Source: Mytilus californianus
Lineage: Eukaryota > Mollusca > Bivalvia > Mytilida > Mytilidae
DNA length: 64,000 bases
Assembly: GCF_021869535.1 (NCBI RefSeq)
Contig: NW_026262701.1
Coordinates: 45,325,278 to 45,389,277, forward strand
Reading direction: 5' to 3'
Under the pieces are notes generated by a model that did no database searches, was not told where the DNA came from, and saw nothing but the letters and a program-made list of their open reading frames with translations. Positions 35,401-50,400 of this stretch are shown in pieces. Both the position numbers and the translations under genes were made by a program. Position 1 is the stretch's first letter. Each line of letters begins with the position of its first letter.

Positions 35401-38400
35401 AAATAACCTCAATACATAGCTTCTATTATGTAAAATTAATTGCATTAAAATTTCCTCAAGGACATCAGGCTTATCATTTAATTTATACGACATACGAACG
35501 TTTCGTCTACATAAGCCGGATCAGTCTAAAAACTAAATATTTAAAACGCTGTTCTAGGAGTTTTAATCAGGTTAAAAAAATGACCTGACACAGGTTAACA
35601 CCTGACTCCTCTACTACGAAATTTGTTTTGCATGCACACGTATAAAAAATGCAGTTTTTATCCATTGCAATCATAGGTTTGAACGTTGTTTTCAATTTAG
35701 ACTTGTTTATATTTTTTCGTTTGGGCTTGTATTATATTTGCTTTCGGGTTTATATAATCCGTTCATCCTATCTAGACTCCTCAAAATTCAAAAGTCAATT
35801 CTAAATTGAGGTAAATTATATGGCCTTCCAAATACCGTTTCGATTCCTAACATCACTGAAGAGACATTAATTGTCGATATCCGGATATGGTGTACTATTT
35901 TTTGCACCTTTTGTTTGCAGTATACCATCTTTTCAGCAAGTTTATTGTTTTCTGTTTTGTATTAAATTTATAGTTTAGATCCATTTTGTTACATCTGGTG
36001 ATCCGTTTATTTGGCAATCGCCAACGGCAGTCAGCAGGGTTTAAGAACATCCGTTGTTCGATCTGCTAGTCAAATGCATTTTGTTAAAATATACTTTTTC
36101 ACTTTATTTTTTGGTCTTTTGGAAAATGTTGTTTGTGCTGTATTTATACCCCTCTACCAAAAAATTTGTTTTGCATGCACACATATAAAAATTGCCGTTT
36201 TTATCCAAGGCAATCATAGGTTTGAACGTTGTTTTCAATTTAGAATTGTTTTTTTTTTTTTTTTGGGCTTGTATTATATTTCCATTGGGTTTATATGATC
36301 CGTTCATCCTATTTCGACTCTTCAAAATTCAAGAGTCTATCCTAAATTGAGGTAAATTATATGGACTTCAAAATACCGTTTTGATTCCCAACATCACTGA
36401 AGAGACATTAATTGTCGATATCCGGATATGGTGTACTATTTTTTGCACCTTTTATTTGCGGTATACCATCTTTTCCGCAAGTTTATTGTTTTCTGTTTTG
36501 TATTAAATTAATAGTTTAGATCCATTTTGTTACATCTGGTGATCCGTTTATTTGGCAATCGCCAATGGCAGTCAGCATGGTTTAAGAACATCCGTTGTTC
36601 GACCTGCTAATCAAATGCGTTTTGTTAAAATATACTTTTTACTTTTTTTAGTCTTTTGGAAAATGTTGTTTGTGCTGTACTTAGACCCCTCTACCAAGAA
36701 ATTTGTTTTGCATGCACACGTATAAAAATAGCGTTTTTTTATCCAACGCAATCATAGGTTTGAACGTTGTTTTCAATTTAAACTTGTATATATTTTTTCG
36801 TTTAGGCTTGTATTATATTTGCCTTAGGGTTTATAAGATCCGTTCATCCTATTTCGGCTCTTCAAAATTTAAGAGTCTATCCTAATTTGAAGTAAATTAT
36901 ATGGCCTTCCAAATACCGTTTCGATTCCTAACATCACTGAAGAGACATTAGTTGTCGATATCCGGATATGGTGTACTAATTTTTGCACTTTATGTTTGCG
37001 GTATACGATATTTTCCGCAAGTTTATTGTTTTCTGTTTTGTATTAAATTAATAGTTTAGATCCATTTTGTTACATCTGGTGATCCGTTTTTGGGCAATCG
37101 CCAATGGCAGTCAGCAGGGTTTAAGAACATCCGTTGTTCGACCTGCTAGTCAAATGCGTTTTGTTAAAATATACTTTTTACCTTTTTTTTGGTCTTTTGG
37201 AAAATGTTGTTTGTGCTGTATTTAGACCCCTCTACCAAGAAATTTGTTTTGCATGCACACGTATAAAAATTTCAGTTTTTATCCAACGCAATCATAGGTT
37301 TGAACGTTGTTTTCAATTTAGACTTGTTTATATATATATTATATATATATATATATATATAAGGACAGTAAAGAACTGTATGCATATAAAATATTGTTGT
37401 ATTAATGCATTTACAGCTCCGTGTAAATGAAACATAAGTATATATATATATATATATATATATAACTGTATAGGTATTCGAATACAGTACATGTATCTCA
37501 TAGTATAAGTACTTGAATAATGTTTCCCTATCTGGCTAATAGTGAAACTCTGAGTTTCTTTTAGACCCACAACTAACAAAGAGTTGATGTGTTAATTCTT
37601 GTAAATTAATGCCCCAGAAAAGAGCTGTTTCTACAGTTAAAATCATTAAAGATCAGCTTCATGTATTGCATTCATTTGTACATCTGTATATAAAGTACAT
37701 TGTATTTGTATTGCGCTAATTTGTTTTTTTTTTGTTTTTTTTTTTTTAATTACCCTTTTTTTTTTCTGCATATATCAGGGCTCCTTTGATGCTAAACCTT
37801 AGCCTTCTATTTCCGTCAGTATTTAAGTGTGCTCCATGTTTGTCTAAATTGTCATGTATTGGAAACTGAAGCCCACGGTGCACCCAAAATATCATTCTAT
37901 TGTTGAAGATACACTTCAGCTTGCAGTTTAAATTAAATACTCTGTCATTGTACTGGGACACTGTGAGTCCCCGTTTGGCTAAAACCTTATTCCGATTGAA
38001 CAATAAGCCAACCGTAACTAAAGGAATGTTCATTGAAATTAAAACTTCTAAAAAATGCTGAATAGCAAATTCAATATTCACCACTGAATTTTCACTTCTG
38101 CCAATATCATTACTGGCGTCAGGGCTAAAACGGCATATGTCTATCAAATATTTGAACAAGGAAGAGACCATGCCCCCATTTACACCTTGTATCTGTATCT
38201 CATGGTGTTGAAGATTAATGTTGTGCGTCTGTATTTAGTTTTTAAATCGAATAATGTGAGAACTACCTAATATAAACGCCTTCATATTTAATATCTTATA
38301 TAAATCTGATGATTTACCTTAATATATACTGTTAGAAGTTAGAATCAAGTAATTTTCTTTCCTTTCCACTGTTTTCCGATTTCGATAGCTGTGCCCTCTG

Positions 38401-41400
38401 AAGTATTTTTGAGAAAGTGAATATGGTAATTCCAGTGTTGTATAAATAGTGCTATTAGATAATCAATACTGGCTCATGTCCAGAGGTTTTGTAAAAATTC
38501 AAACAAGTCTTCATAACATCCAAATACCAAAAGTAGAAGTTTGTAGTCAATTTCATTGAATGCAATATTCTGCAAGACGAAATGTCAATGCATCAAAAAC
38601 GATATATTCCCTAAATGAATCTTTGGTCAGCATGACCTACGACATTTTGTACCAAACGATCAGCTTTATACACATAACTCAACAATTTCCAATGCAATCG
38701 ATCCAAATCGATAAGATTATTGAGTACTTGTGAACCACTATGTTCAGAACCATGGTACGCTAATCACGCAATAATTGTCGATATTATAAAATTACCAAAA
38801 TCAAAATTAATTGAATTATCTTTTGAGCAAAATTGTCAAGTGCTTCACGGTAAGCAAGAAATGCGTGCGCATCAAACTTATCAATATTCATGATCAATTA
38901 CCCAAGACAATATCCCAAACAACATCGGATTAGACATTACACAAATGCTCTGTTCTTCGCATAAATGTGTTATTTATTTCATTCATAACCTTATTTATTG
39001 AATGTCGGTATATTTTCTTATTTACTACACTTAACATTCACTTTATATTAATGATACTGAGTATATTTATAGCTTCATCTCAGAGTATTCCTCCTGGATC
39101 ACCAGTCATAACAGGACCTCAAATCATAGTACTGAATTCACAGATAACATTCCATTGTAACTCTTCTAGAGGTAATCCTACACCGACTGTGAAATGGTTC
39201 AAAGACGACACGGAAATAACAACTGGTACTTCAACAACGGTTTCTGGTACAGCAGTGACAACATCTTTAACGTTTACTGCTACTTTAGATTATCATTTAG
39301 AGGTGTTGGAGTGCCAGGCAGATAATGGCGTACTAGAAAACCCACTTTCTACTACTAGATACGTTGAGGTTGACTGTAAGTTTAACTCTTAGATAAAAAG
39401 ATTTACGGGAAGATAAAAAATGAAAACAACACGTTATTTTTTTTTCATGCGTCCGAAGTGCTATTCTGGATTTACCTTCAACAGGAACGCTCAAAACCGA
39501 ATATTTAAAAGCCAAGGATGTATTAAGGACCGAAAACGTTGAAGAGCTTTAAACCAAAAACGACCTAAATAAAATTGCATAATCCATCTGAGGCCAACTT
39601 TGCCTACGGTAGCTGACACCTTAGTTTCTGTATAATTTCAAAATTTATAAACAGACAATTTTAGATAGTTTGTTACAAATTATGTCAGTACCGAAGTACT
39701 GACTACTGACCTGATGATACCCTCGGGGACTGATAGTCAAACAGCACAGTTATCGACTCAGTGCTGTGAAAAATGAAAACAGCACGTTATAAATTTCATG
39801 CGTTTGAAGCGCTTTTCTGGATGTCCCTTCTTCAGGAATACTCAAAGCCAAATATTTGAAAGCCAAGGATGTATAAGGACCGAAATCGTTGAAGAGTTAT
39901 AAACCAAAAAGGACCTAAACGAAATGTCCTAAAATTAGTTTTTAGTCAAGCAGTCTGTTACTCGTGATTTCCAAACTTCCTCTTGAGTAAACACAAAAGT
40001 ATTCCAGTATAAAGTCATCTTACTTTGAATTTAGCAAAATTCATTTGTAAGTGATCAAAAAGGACATGTATATCTTTAGTACGAGAATGTCTATGCGAAT
40101 AACAGTTTTGAATTTTGAACTGCATGTCTTTTTAAATTATATATTTTCATTTTAATTATGCAATCTTCGAAAACATAAAAACGGTTTTACCACAAGATTA
40201 CAGCCTGCTGTAAGCATTTTAGTAAGTAGAATAGCCTAGAAAAAAGGATTAAACCTCGATAAGTGAAAAACCAGTTTATTCTTTTTCATTGAGCATGATT
40301 TTATCTATTTTGCTGCATGCCATCTAGCATGTTCAGATTTATAACAAACTATGACCATGATGACAAAACTTATCGCGATTAGGTGTAAGTGCAAAGTACA
40401 ATGAAACCAAACTGTGTTCTGAAATAATTAGCCGTAATCCTTGCAGCTTCAAATTTGATTCAACTAATTTAAACGCATGTTTTTATGTTGATATTATATG
40501 TGTTTTTACAAGTAAACATCAGTGTAGCTGATTACTTTTACTTAATATAAGTCAATTCACAAATAACTTGAAGTCTACATGTACATTAATGAACCGACGA
40601 AAACTGTTCACTTTGTTAAGACAAAAAGGTTATTCGATCGATTTTCACCACTTGATTTACGATACATGTATAACTGTGCCGTTTTAAAATCATTAATTAA
40701 ATTTTGTACAGGCCTCCTACAAGTCGCGATTTTAAAACGGCACAAATTAAGATTCAGTTGGTAAATCGCGAAATAAAGACGGCGTAAAAAATTCCCCGTT
40801 TTAAAGTATCCTGAACATTCTGGAAGTTATGCAACAGAAAATTCTTGTTTATTTGCCTTTTTTAAATATGTGATCATTGGAATAACACAGATTTGTCAAC
40901 AATTTGCAATTATTTGATTAATTTCTATTTATTCATATAGTTGATTACGAGACTAACCATCAGGACCACATGCATGACAAAATTCATGACATTGTATAGG
41001 TGATAAAAAATAAGTTTATATAAATGAATACCCAAACAGATTTAGTGAATAACATACATGACACATCACTTTAGATTTGACCTATACAAATCACTTACAC
41101 GGTTCCTCACTGAAGACTAGCACATGCATGTGAATAGTATTTTTTTAGATTCATCCACTCATATTTATATTCACGATCAGTGTAAAAGTCTACTTTCTTA
41201 TCTACCACTATCATGAATCATTCAATCTATCGACATACAATTCGGTCAATGTATACACTTTGTTTGCAGTCTTTTAAAAAATTTAAAATTTAAAAAAAAA
41301 AATATATTTTGAATAGCAAAGTAAAAGTATTATATCACATTCAATTGAAAACGAAATATTTTTTTTACTCCTATGAAAATTTTAATTCTCCTTCTTAACA

Positions 41401-44400
41401 ATTATTTCCTTTTATTTTCATCTAAATGATTTGTAGTGATACCTTCGGTGAATTATATAAGCTCTCACAAAGATTTCAGATTAGAAACACACGTTTTCAA
41501 GTTTAAAAAAAAATAATCCTATGCCTTTTGTTCAGTTCATGTTAAAATGTTCTACCTTATACAACAACACAAATGTGTGCTTAACATTCATTCGGAGTTA
41601 TAGAACATTAAGAAAATAAATAAATCAAGCGAACTAACACCTTCAAGTAGTAAAACATGTTGACTTAACAAAGATCTTATTATGCGGTGATTATGTTTTC
41701 TTTTAAAAGTTTTTGAAACTCACTGAAAGTTAATTCATAAATAACACCTATAAAGAGATTATAATAGACCGATTAAGTTTTGACACAGTTCACGACATAA
41801 AGCTTGACAGATCAAATCTTTTTGTGTGCATATGTTAATTGACCTGTCAATTCTCAGTTTAAAATGGCTGTTCATATCTATAAGCTATTATACATACCAA
41901 GATGAAAGGTGGATTCTTATATGAGTAGCAAGGATTTTTTTTTAAATTTTTGCCATATAATAGATGCTTTTGTATTAATAACAACATACTGATGTTGCCC
42001 CACAAGTTGTTAACAGTAAAATTCTGAATTCATATATTCCATGATCATACTTCTGTTGTACAATAGTTTTCCCCTAGTTCCAAGAACATGTGGCATTATG
42101 TAGATATGACAAATGGGTCAAAGATATATATACACAGAATGATTGAAAAAACTGTTTGTATATGTCAAAATACATATGTATGGCCCTCGGTTGAATTCTA
42201 ACAAAATATAGGAATGTACATTCTTGACCTTTGACCTTGACTTAACAGAAATTGCATCATTTTATTTGTCTACAGAAAATAGAGATAATAAGCTTTCGAA
42301 TGATAAATATTAAAGTCGTATTATGTGGGTGCATTACATTGCTGAACTAAGTGTCTTTTTGAAAAAAAAATCAACTATTCGGTGAAAGATTTATGTTTTC
42401 GTTCAGTTTTTTAATTTTCGAGTTTGGAGCTAGTATTTTCTAGTCTTAAAAGTATAACAACTGCAAAATATTGTTTTGATGAGCTTTTCACTTGACAGAT
42501 CTTGATTACTTAGATTTTAATGCCAATAATAACATATGATTGGTGATTGAACTATAAGAGACGCATTTCTTTTTACTGTATAAGTTAATACCAATGTATA
42601 TATTTCCTGGTGTTGATGTAATAACGTGCTATGTTAAATCTCTAGCATTCGTTGTTATTGACATCTGTTTACGATGCCGTTCCATTAGCTGGTTTTGTGG
42701 CTATTAGAACGAAGTAATTCTTTTTACTTAATACAAGTAATACTTCAAGATAGGTAGCTTATGACAAAAATAAACCACTACCATGTGCAATAACTGAACT
42801 ATATACTGTGGATTCATTTATTTTCGTGGGTATCAATTTTCGTGGATTCAGGAAATCTTGCATTTTCGTGGGTATTTGATTTCGTGGTTTTGCCAATTTC
42901 TGCATACAAAGTCTATAGAAAAAGTGTAAATCGTTGAACATTTGAATTCGTGGTTCACCTGTACCCACGAAAACCACGAAAATTGGTATCCAACGAATAA
43001 TAATGAATCCACAGTACTGAAAATATTTAGAAATAGGAGAAACATTTACAAGGGAAAAGAATAATATCACTCTCATTCAAATTTTTGGCAATTCTGGTCA
43101 GATTATTTTTTTGCATGGGTTTCTAGCAAAAGTATATATTGAAAACAATGAAAATACACTCTAATTTAAAAATTTTAAGTAAATTTCCAAAAAGGACAAC
43201 AGAACTTCTGAAAATCTTTTTTATCTGGCAAATACAATATGCAATCGTTTTTTTATTGGTTCTTCATCAATTACATATACTCAATAGTTTCACCACAAGC
43301 CCCAACTTTGACTGGACCGACCACTTTGACACCAGGACAACAAGGCATATGGACATGTATGTCGGTCAATGGTTATCCAGCTGGTAAAATGACCATGAGA
43401 AATCAAAATAAAAGTACTCAATTTACATCTGAGTTTTCATCTACCAGTGTAATAGATCAAAAATCCTATGATGTGACTGGTACGCTGATCTGGATCCCAG
43501 TAATTGTTAACAACGGAGATACCATTTGCTGTGATGTTACACATACAACCACGATAGGCAGTACTCCACAGACAGTTTGCAGACTAATATCAGTTGCTCG
43601 TGAGTGTTTTTATTTGAATATTTTACAGCTTATTTATCCTGAGAAAAAATGGATCATTTAAGTTGGCTAGTTTGTAAGGTTGACCAATAACAATTATTGT
43701 AATATGTGTTCCAAATCTGTAAAAAGACTAAAATGTTATCGGTCAATGATTAGCAAACGTCACAAGGAAAACAAATAAATTCGGTCAGTAGATTTGTATG
43801 AACCGTCAACACGTGATACGATAGCATTATTAACTTAGCTTTAATTAAAGTCATGATTATCGTACTGACTTATTAAAACATATGTAAGTCAAAGTAAAAC
43901 TAGCTTTTTTTATTTCCTTTCTGCAATTTTGTTACTAAAAATTCAATAACTATTCTGAATAACTAAATTGGTAACCAAGCAGTTTCGCTTTCATGTTTAT
44001 TTGTTAAAATCATTGTCATCAATCTTTAGACAAGTAACAGTTTAAACAGTTATTTTCTTTATTCTAAATCTTTGTTAAAGAATGGATTTGGCTCACCATA
44101 CAAATTGACAGGCTTAAATTTGAAAACACTAAAATAATATAACGGTTGAAGAGAAACATTTTTTAACATTCTATAACTACTGTATACAAAGATACTCACA
44201 TTTTTGCAATCTTTACTTTTATTTTGCGTAATCTGGGATTATGCAAAAATTAAAACTTCCATTTTAAATCTTAATAGCTTTATTTGTCCGAGAAACCTTA
44301 TTGATTACTCTCGCATATTTGATTATCGTTTAACAGTCGCAATAATATATGCTTGCAGCATTTGAAGTACTTATAATACAGAATAAGTTCTACTCTATAC

Positions 44401-47400
44401 AAGTGAATGGATCCAATCATCTATCAGAAACTGTATGATGCATTTTTCAATAAATTAGCGATTAAAAGAAAGAAATCGTTAGTTATTCCCTCATTACAAT
44501 TGTTTTCATTATCTTCCCTCGGTTTTGGTTTGTGACCCGGATTCGTTTTTTTCGCTTAATCGATTGATGACTATTGAACATTTCATATCGAGTTTGAGAA
44601 CAGTTGCTTTGGCACCATATTAACAAAATCAGGCTTGCATATATTGTTCTATTTGAGATTCAAATACAATCGTGCGAAATCCGTATGCGCTAACATCGTT
44701 CAAACATCACAAACCTCAACAAAATAAGTAAATGTCGCACGATGTCAAGCGGTTTGTAATGATAACCACTGTGTCCATTTTAAGTGTATTTCTCTTGAAA
44801 CAGCAGATGGATTTCAGTTAGAGTTTACACTAGGAGGTGTCACTAGTCTACCAGGAACGACTAACTCTTCCGGTGTACAGGAGGTACTCCCGGTTTTCGA
44901 TTGGTCACGTGTTTAGTTTTGAGTGTAGTGCATCCTGTTTCTTGATGATGTTGTCTGTTTTTATTAGAGTTTTTTTTTTATTCCACTTGACTGATATCTT
45001 CTTTCTATTCTTACACATATGCAATTTACTTTATGAAATTTTCAAGAATTAGATAGTTTTTTTACTCATCTTCATATCTTTGAAAGAAAAACTTTTTTTT
45101 ATATATTTTTAATTTGAGGGCAAACAAAAAAAAACGTTAGGTAAACATTAATGTAATAATGTTCACAAACTTGTCACGAGTATTATTTTACACAAAATTT
45201 TGTGTACCTAATGCATACATTGTAAACTAGTTCATTTTTTTCTGCACAATGTATACATAGTTAAATAGAATTGCAAAATCTGTCATTTCAACATGTTTAA
45301 GTACAGATATATTTGTGATAGCTGTGCAAATGACATCAGTTGATTTTTTTATCTATCACCTTGTTTTCCTAGGTTTGCCTCAAGTCGAAATTTCTCCTAC
45401 TACCTATACTGCAGCAATTGGAGATCAAGTAATAATTTATTGTAATATCGTCTCTGATAGTGCTGGAGTTAATGAAGTCTACTGGCAGAGAAATTCTAAT
45501 AATCAGCTACGTATAATTTACAATAGAGACGTAGGGTACCAAGGTAGTACTCCTTCAACACCTTCATTAACGATTAGTTTTGCAACGATAAATGATACTG
45601 GAACATACACTTGCCATGCTACAAATGTTCTAGGAACAGGAAACAGTAACACTGGAAATGTAACAATTACTGGAGGTTAGTACTTATACTATCTGAGGGG
45701 AATGTCATGACATGCTTATTGTGATTTTGGTGTCATAATTGTTCAATTCACCTCCATTTAGTTCAGTTGGACGGTTGTAGTACTTTCTATATTCACATCT
45801 CAATGTCTTTATGTACATAGTCATGTCCTTCAAATAAATCTGCATACAGCTGACCATGTTTCATATGAAGAATATACATGACCTTTATTTCTAAGATCAT
45901 TTCATGATTGCCTTGGGTATCGTCCAACGTGACCCAATTATTGTTGCTTTATAGAAATATTCCGCTGAAGACAGAAATTGGGAATCATTTGATATAAAGT
46001 CGAAGATTTATGGACCTACATCATAGACATCAACTATTTGTGTGTGATCTCCCAATGAATTCAAGGTAGAATCCAACTGATGTAAAAAAATAAGCTAAAC
46101 CCAACAGGACCATATAAGGAGACATGACCTACCTGTTTGTGAGGAATCTGGACTTAAAACACATTAGTTAATAGAAGATTGCCACTCATATCTAAAAGTG
46201 ACATCGATACCTACACACAATATTTACCTAAAGGCCATGAGAAACATATGTAGATCCAAGTGATTGTAGTACTGAAGCAGCATGTATTTATTGCGAAAAT
46301 ATGATTGGAAATAGTCAAGCAGAAAATAACGAAATATAGGTTATAATGAACCAAATGTTGCTGTAATTTTCAAAGACGAACATAATACTTCTAAAGATTT
46401 GCAAAAATGTTTCCAATGATTTGCCAAAATTCAAATATTTTAGTGACACACCACTCGCGGGCTCATTCGGAACATTCTAATCGACCTGTCCCGAAACAAA
46501 TCTATTTAACTCAGGTCAAAATAGTAAACGAAGAAATAAAACTGTTTTTTTTTTATTGCACCTTACAATCTATGTTAAATACATGTTAAAATGTTATAAA
46601 TATTCTCAATGATGGATAACACGACCTTTCTAAAACAGAATTAATGGTTTCAGTGTCAGTTTTAACAACGTACCTTTCTTTCATAGGGTATTTATATGTT
46701 TCTGTAACTCCTCGAACTTCAAATGTTGTCCACGAACACAGTCAAAATATTTCCTGTAATGTGACTGGAACACCAACATCAACATGGATTACCTGGCTGT
46801 TCACACCAGCTGGTAGCATTCAACATGCAGTACTAAGTACAACAAACAGTAACAAATATACAGTTGGTACAACACAGGAACCTTATTTGACTATACTCAA
46901 TTTTCAACCAGGTGATTCTGGTCATTATGTCTGCAGAGCAACAAATGCTGTTGGATCATCATCTAGTTATCCTGGTTCAACTTTGATTTACATAAGTAAG
47001 TACGCTTATATCGTTTATGTAACCGTACTTGAAGGCTGTGGCTGGTAGATTTCACTACACCACCTAAACTGATATTCTCCCATTGTCCTTGCATATTTCT
47101 CCAAGTCTAAATAAAACAATTAGTTACATATCTAGTATACATTTTATTTCGTTGGATTTACTATTGACAACATTGAAATTCTTGGACTTAATTAATCATA
47201 TATCCGTGTTTTGCAAGCTTTGTCAAATCTTTAACAGGGGCCTCGGTGGCCGAGTGGTCTAAGTAGTTACTACTGTAATCACTAGCCATTCAACACTGAG
47301 ACTGTGAGTTCAAACCCCTCTCGTGCGAGTGCACTCGACTCCAATCTTAATTGACTAGGATTGTCAGTTTTCCTATCGAAGGTCGGTGGTTTTCTCCGGG

Positions 47401-50400
47401 CACTCCGGCTTCCTCCACCAATAAAGACTGGCCTCAACGAAATAGCCCAAAAGCGGTGCTTAAAAGTGGCGTTAAAACACCAAAAATCAAATCAAATAAA
47501 ATCTTTAAATGATTTTGGCTTGTTCTTGTATAATGTTGATTTAAGATTAACCTTGTGTTGTAGGGTTCCTTCGTATAGAAATTGTTTACTTTACATCTAA
47601 CTTGCTGTAAGTGAGTGATTGCATCTCATAAATCCCGTTGAAATCAAGATTATGGATACTACCGAAACAAGAAGATCTGCTTCATAACTTGATCTTGACA
47701 TAGATAAACGACTTCAAACTAGCATTTATGACATACGTTATAATTTCAACCGTTCCAATGTACATCATCCCATTCTGCAGCAAGTACATAACCTCTGCCT
47801 CGTCTTATGGCGCTGATACATGTATCTCAATAATGTGTTACGCGCTTTTGAAACAAAACTGCTCCAACTGTTTGAAAAAAATTAGCAGTAAATAACTTTT
47901 ACACTCATCGTCACGAATTGGTTGACCGATACGAAATAAAAAAATTAAGAAGAATTGGTATGATGTTGATGATCGCAAATGAGATAATTATCCACCAATT
48001 ACGTAATTGCAAGAATCTCTAACTAAATTTACGGACTATATAAACACTATCACTGTAAAATGAGAGCAGGACCTCCATATGTCTCTACTCACTAATGCCA
48101 TGTTTTGGCGATCTTGAAATTTTTATGATACCAAAAACGTCGGATGATCTGTGGATTTACGGATTGTTTCCTATTCCCTATTGTGACATTTGAAACGAGT
48201 GTGGATTCGCCTGGCGGTTGATGCAATAATTGCAGTGGACGCTTATCCTGTCTACTCATATGATATTTCGTTCCTTCAACTTTACTTAAAACTCAGATTA
48301 CAAAATGTGCGCTCGAAACACCAAATTTAGAAATGTGATTGGTTTAATTCTGAGTCTATATACAATATTGGAACTCTTAATTTTTATGTACGTACGTTCT
48401 GGTCATGCGACTTATTGAGTGCATGCATTTCCCTCTGTTTATGTTTTTTTTCCTTGATTTGTATCTTTTTTTTTGTGGGGGGGGGGGGGGGGGGGGTTAG
48501 AGACCTAAAAAATTGATGAGAGAGTAGAATGTGAAATTTAAAAATTTTAAAAACGTAAAGTAGAAATTCAAATTACAAATGTAAAAGAAAATAGAAGCAA
48601 GTATTATCATCTAACTAGTATCATTGATATCTTTAAGGTGCACCTATTACATTTGTTGAACCAAATCAATATGCAGCAATGGTTGACGCTGCTAGTTTTC
48701 AGATTCAGTGTAATGTTACTGCTACACCAGGAGCTTTTGATTGGTACTGGACATTCCACCCGGTAATTGGCAGTGTAGAAACTATAAGCAAAGGAACAAA
48801 CAGTGAACACTATACTGTAGAAAATTCTGGTACAAACCCTCACTTGACGATTAGGAATATTGCGTTGAATAAAACTGGAGTTTACACTTGCTTTGCCCTG
48901 AATACAGCTGGAACAAGTGGTAGTGGTAGTAATGCTAATTCTAAACACACTCTGACAGTCACTGAAGGTTAGTGTCAAAATTCTGCAGCTAGTTCCTTAT
49001 ATTTGATGAAATAGGAGAAATATAAAGTTAAAGAGCATTGCAGTAACAAGTTAGCGAGATAGGGTTTAATTTCCAATGAGACAACTTTCCCCAAAAGGGC
49101 AAATAAAATGGATGTAAACAATGTTTGCAAAGAATAATTCCGATCTCATTTATACCAGTATTGTATGCACATGTGCTCAGCATGTATAGTTGCTAAAACA
49201 AATGTAAGTTAAACCTTTGAAACTAGAAGAGCCACTTGAAACCCGATTTCGTTTAAGAATTGTGCAAAGAAACATAAACATTCATATACAGATACACGAG
49301 GATTGTCCTAATATTTTCATCTATAATATGGAATCTAGCATACATTGAAAGTTCATGCTTCTTCGAATCCATTTTTGTCTATGTATTTATATTCCGTAGT
49401 CACAATCATGCGATCGGTGGTTGACGTTAATTTCAAAAATTGATCTTGCTTCAAACATGGTTTTAAGTAATTATGTTTTGCCATTTTTGTAGTTCCATCT
49501 TCCACCTATGAGTTTAGATTGTCTCGTTTGTCTTTTCTGTCTCTGTTAACAGAGAATAATAGATTATCTAAATAATGAAAAATACACCACCAAAAAAGAT
49601 TTAAAAAACCATAAAAGACATTGTAAGTTATGTTTTGCGTCTGACTTGAATCTTCTCTTCAATTCTAATTTAAATACATTTAGTGAATAACAGGATGAAA
49701 ATGAGTGTTGTATCATTATTTTGTTTATTCCTACTGCCTTTTAGTAATATAACGGAATGTTTGAGAACAAGTCTTGCATTTTATTATGGACTATCTTATT
49801 GCAGATTCAACAATTCTTTGTGGAGAAAATATAGATAAATTTAATACTAAATGGGGTATAACAGCAGAAAAAAACCTGCTTACTTTACCTTGCAATGGTT
49901 ACTACACGGGTAGTGTTTCTAGATACTGCAGCAATGGTGGAAAGTGGATGGAACCAGATTACAGCCTGTGTACGCGTAAAGCAATACAAAATATCCATGC
50001 ACAGGTAAACAATGTTTTCAGGTTGAATCAATTGTTTATAATTTCCAATATTGTCACAAGCGTGTGCATAGTCATGTAGAAAAACAACGATCAAGTGAAT
50101 ATACTATATGTAAAGCTATAACTTGTCCAGGGTATAGACAAGATGTGAATATACTGAAAATAAAGACAAACGTCCGCATCATGATCCATTGCACTGAAGA
50201 ACGAAACGGAAATATGTTTTTACAGATAGGCAATGACTTGGTTCCCAACTTGTGACAGGTATAAATGTAGTACACCATATCGTTTTATTATGGTATTCAA
50301 ATGGACAAATATATTTCTGGTGTTTGGTAAAAAAAAAAGTATTCTACAATGACAATGCTTGCCTGCAGAAAATAAGCATACAAGTCTCCAATTACGTATA

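Noticed and set aside
36011-37430. Several hydrophobic 60-98 codon frames
   Set aside because: They fall in the 540-bp satellite and are not kept between its copies.
42759-43076. 105-codon minus-strand frame
   Set aside because: It runs through a MITE with exact inverted ends.
44837-45052. 71-codon frame just before the Ig3 exon
   Set aside because: Appears to be diverged repeat sequence, with no splice phase or domain linking it to the receptor.
47237-47320. tRNA-like sequence with boxes A and B
   Set aside because: It is the head of a SINE followed by its core and tail; the sequence does not close into a tRNA acceptor stem.
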